From positions 6,386,001 to 6,450,000 of the forward strand of contig NZ_JBDFMD010000001.1 of NCBI RefSeq assembly GCF_047238105.1: a stretch of DNA of 64,000 bases, written 5' to 3'. The notes below the pieces were generated by a model. That model made no database searches and had not been told where the DNA came from. It was given only the letters and a program-made list of their open reading frames with translations. The translations under genes were made by a program, and so were the position numbers. This document shows, piece by piece, positions 61,701-64,000 of the stretch. The DNA is from Paenibacillus_D sp047238105 (GTDB lineage: Bacteria > Bacillota > Bacilli > Paenibacillales > Paenibacillaceae). Position 1 is the first letter of the stretch. Every line of letters begins with the position of its first letter.

Positions 61701-63313
61701 TGATCCCAGGCGCGGCCTATACGTTGCGCATTGATCGCATCGGAGAGTATATCGATGTATATCTGAATGGCTCGTATCTGGGGCAGGGCAGCGACGCTTC
61801 GCTTGCAGGCGGCCAGACGGGCATCGGCAGCAGCAACAGCAAGGCTCGCTTTGACAATTATACAGTGCTCCCGATCAGCGACGGAATTCAGGTTGATGTA
61901 ACGGCTCCAGAGGTATTTGACCTGCAGCCTGATGGCACAGATGAGGTCTCCGGCACCGTACAAACGACGGTAACCGCTACGGACGACAGAGGCGTGGCCA
62001 GCGTACAGTTCCGCTTGAACGGTCTGGGCCTGGGCTCTCCTCAGACAACATCTGGCGGCATGGATGAGTATTCGGTGAGCTGGGACACGACGCTCTATCC
62101 GAACGGTGAGTATACGCTGACCGCCCGGGCGGTGGATGCGGCAGGCAACGCAGTCACGTCGCCGGGCGTGACCGTAATCATCAACAACACGGCACGCACG
62201 ACTCTGATCACCGAGGATTTCAGTGTGGACGAAGGAGGCTTCGAGCCGGTGCGCGGCGGCACCTGGTCGGTTACGGATGGTCAATACCGGGTCACCAGTC
62301 CCAACAATTTGCCGACCAATGGCAATCTGGCCATCCATGAAACGATCGTCTCCGGCGATTACACAGTTTCGATGGATGCCGCGAACACAGGCAGCTGGAA
62401 CGGCTTCCGCGATTTTTCGATTATTCTGGAGTATCAGGATTTGAATAATTTCTACTACGCGAACTTTGGTCAGCAGGTCGATGCCAATACGGGGGCGATT
62501 TTCAAAGTGGAGAACGGCACGCGTACGAAGCTGGCCGATATTCCTGTCCCGGTCCATCCGCCGACGATGTATTCCGTTGCCGTCAAGCGGGACGGCCACC
62601 AGCTGGAGGCGTATGTCAGCGGCGTTCTTGCAGCAAGTGTCACGGATTCGACCTTTACGGCGGGAGGCAAGAGCGGTCTCGGGACGGTCAATGATGTGAC
62701 CGTGTTTGATAATTTTGCCGTCGTGCAAGACAGGGAAGGGGACGGAGACCCTGAGCCTCCCGAAGAGCCCGCCTATGTGATAGAGGAAGACTTCTCGCAA
62801 GATGCGGCCAATTTCAGTGAACTGATGGGCGGCTGGTCCGTTCAGAACGGCGTGTATATTCTTGATGCTCCTGACCGTGCCCAAACGACGGGCAACGGCA
62901 ATCTGTCCATTCATAACGTGCAAATTACCAATGATTTTATTCTGGAAGTAGAGGCGCGAAACACAGGCACCAACAACGGGTTTCGTGATTATTCAGTCAT
63001 TTTTGATTATATTGATGCCGACAATTACAGCTACGTCAGCATGCATCAGGATGCGGCTGCCGCTGGTATTTTCAAGGTGACAGGCGGGACCATCAGCAAG
63101 TCCGCAAGCCTGACAGTAGGGACGCTTATCGGAACATGGCAGCAGGTTAAGATTCAGCGGCAAGCCGATCAAGTGGAGGTATATCTTGACGATATGCTCA
63201 TAGGCAGTAATGAAGCAACAGCGAATTCAGGCCGGATCGGTCTGGGAAGTCTGAATGATGTTACCGAGTTTGACAACCTGAAGGTGACGACAGCCATTCA
63301 ATCCGTGCCCTGA
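58707..63313 (+). pseudogene. Second heparinase II/III-type lyase, split by a one-base frameshift
   Basis: This paralogue of the preceding lyase has a signal peptide, the toroid (HPRLFITADRL, YDWCYDLLS), the sandwich (GNHQHMDMGTFQIYYKG near residue 408), two Ig-like and three LamG-like modules. The first frame ends at 61622 after TGSRQLMQVFIIK. The other frame continues seamlessly as YQDASNYAYVRLSED and runs to 63313. One missing G between 61583 and 61584 (TTC-GAT read as TTC-AT) explains the break and would restore a 1535-residue protein. The whole span is then an exact multiple of three. Either the gene is recently inactivated in its tail, leaving a secreted 971-residue enzyme with an intact catalytic part, or the base was lost in sequencing. 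The start ATG 58707 follows GGGAGG. Confidence 0.88.
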
Positions 63314-63344
63314 CGTACAGTTGTCGTCGGGGGTGAACATGGTT

Positions 63345-63384
63345 GCTGCCTCCTGGGACACTTGATCCCTAGGAGGCAGCTTTT
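63345..63384 (+). terminator. Terminator of the lyase operon
   Basis: GCTGCCTCCT (63345-63354) and AGGAGGCAGC (63371-63380) form a perfect stem with an inner GGGA/TCCC pairing, followed by TTTT. Confidence 0.88.
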
Positions 63385-63411
63385 CTGCCTAAGCGTTTTA
63401 TTTCAAGTAAA

Positions 63412-63468
63412 TTGTGATAACAACCACAAATTATGAACATAGGCAAGCGTGTCTGATTTCAGTATACT
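63412..63468 (+). promoter_or_regulatory. Promoter region of the dehydrogenase gene with possible operator
   Basis: TAGGCA (63440-63445), a 17-base spacer and TATACT (63463-63468) form a moderate sigma-A promoter. Upstream, TTGTGATAACAACCACAA (63412-63429) has inverted TTGTG/CACAA arms that could be an operator. The start codon lies 49 bases downstream. Confidence 0.45.
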
Positions 63469-63516
63469 TACTGTGCAGCAACAGGAAGGAATAAGGAACC
63501 AAAGGAGATTGAACAG

Positions 63517-64000
63517 ATGAAACCCAAAGCACTCGTATTACCCTCGCCGAGGCAGCAGAACAAAGTATGCTCCGAAGCCTGCCGGCAATTTATCAATGAT
63601 CATTATGAAGCGACATGGAATCCGTTTGAACGCGAAATGACCGAGACGGAATTGCTTGCGTATGCAGAAGAAACGGAGGTCGTTTTTACGACTTGGGCTT
63701 CACCGACCATTTCTCAAACGTTTCTAGATCGCGCGACAAATTTGAAAGCGATTGCACACGCTGCCGGCAGTGTCAAGCATATGCTCGATGAGTCTATCTT
63801 TGATCGGGGAATCCGCGTCTTCTCCGCCAACCCCCGCTTGGCGCTGGCCGTATCGGAATATTGTCTGGGAGCCATCATGATCGGACTCCGACACTACCAC
63901 CGCTTTAATGCCGTCATGCATGAGGGAGGCTATGGCATCCCCGGCTTGCTCGGCCAGGAGCTGACCGGTCAGACGGTGGGGCTGGTTTCAGCAGGCGCCA
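63517..64000 (+). CDS. D-isomer-specific 2-hydroxyacid dehydrogenase, N-terminal part
   Basis: The gene runs off the right edge; 161 codons are visible. ATG 63517 lies behind AAAGGAG. The product begins MKPKALVLPSPRQQNK. The substrate-domain elements are present: LKAIAHAAGSVKHMLDESIF and the helix VSEYCLGAIMIGLRHYHRF, which precedes the NAD-binding domain. The start of the Rossmann fold, GQTVGLVSAGA, is just reached; it has Ser-Ala where most members have Gly-Leu/Tyr-Gly, so the complete loop should be checked. Such enzymes reduce 2-keto acids or oxidise D-hydroxyacids. Next to this locus it could act on a sugar acid, but it has its own promoter after a terminator. Confidence 0.85.
   Translation, partial: MKPKALVLPSPRQQNKVCSEACRQFINDHYEATWNPFEREMTETELLAYAEETEVVFTTWASPTISQTFLDRATNLKAIAHAAGSVKHMLDESIFDRGIRVFSANPRLALAVSEYCLGAIMIGLRHYHRFNAVMHEGGYGIPGLLGQELTGQTVGLVSAGA

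Noticed and set aside
61286..62923. Reverse-strand open frame of 545 codons across the lyase frameshift
   Set aside because: It is tempting because it spans the broken region, but forward-strand modules are continuous across it after restoring one base. The reverse frame has no recognisable motif.
1..64000. tRNA or rRNA genes, prophage, integrase or intact insertion sequence
   Set aside because: None was seen on either strand: no transposase or integrase motifs and no rRNA-like segments. tRNA detection by eye is limited, so a covariance-model scan would be decisive.

Overview
The window looks like chromosome of an endospore-forming, high-GC member of the Paenibacillaceae (Paenibacillus or Cohnella-like). 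The left half keeps the Firmicutes order holA / rpsT / gpr / spoIIP / yqxA-like / lepA / hemW / hrcA-grpE-dnaK-dnaJ / prmA / rsmE / mtaB / yqeW-like. Sporulation genes (gpr with a sigma-G-like promoter, spoIIP), a perfect CIRCE operator and many AGGAGG-type ribosome binding sites support this. The assignment rests on gene content and synteny, not on a 16S or database comparison.

Layout. 1-9.6 kb: the tail of a membrane protein resembling an anti-sigma factor, then holA, rpsT (reverse strand), gpr, spoIIP, a YqxA-like protein, lepA, hemW and a GNAT acetyltransferase. 9.6-18.1 kb: the class I heat-shock operon under HrcA/CIRCE, followed by RNA and protein modification genes prmA, rsmE and mtaB. 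18.2-21.4 kb: a Nudix hydrolase, a Na/Pi-cotransporter-like protein and an RlmI-like methyltransferase. 21.6-29.7 kb: addB, addA and a small membrane protein. 29.7-33.6 kb: a glycerol operon glpD-glpP-glpK with a terminator/antiterminator leader. Two inverted copies of a structured intergenic repeat lie at 8.87-9.02 and 18.18-18.38 kb.

33.8-64.0 kb is an accessory polysaccharide-utilisation locus. It encodes two secreted right-handed beta-helix proteins (one with C-terminal discoidin-like modules, one anchored by SLH domains), an AraC regulator on the reverse strand, a cytoplasmic GH31 enzyme, a YesM/YesN-type two-component system, and an LplA/LplB/YtcP-type ABC importer without its own ATPase. 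These are followed by an unrecognised 837-residue cytoplasmic protein, a small Tyr/Pro-rich protein, two very large secreted heparinase II/III-type lyases with Ig-like and LamG-like tails (the second broken by a one-base frameshift), and the start of a D-2-hydroxyacid dehydrogenase. A near-consensus CcpA cre site precedes the first lyase. The likely logic is extracellular depolymerisation of a uronic-acid-containing glycan, uptake of oligosaccharides through the lipoprotein and permeases, and intracellular trimming by GH31 and the 837-residue protein. YesMN-type sensing and catabolite repression would control it. The substrate cannot be read from the sequence.
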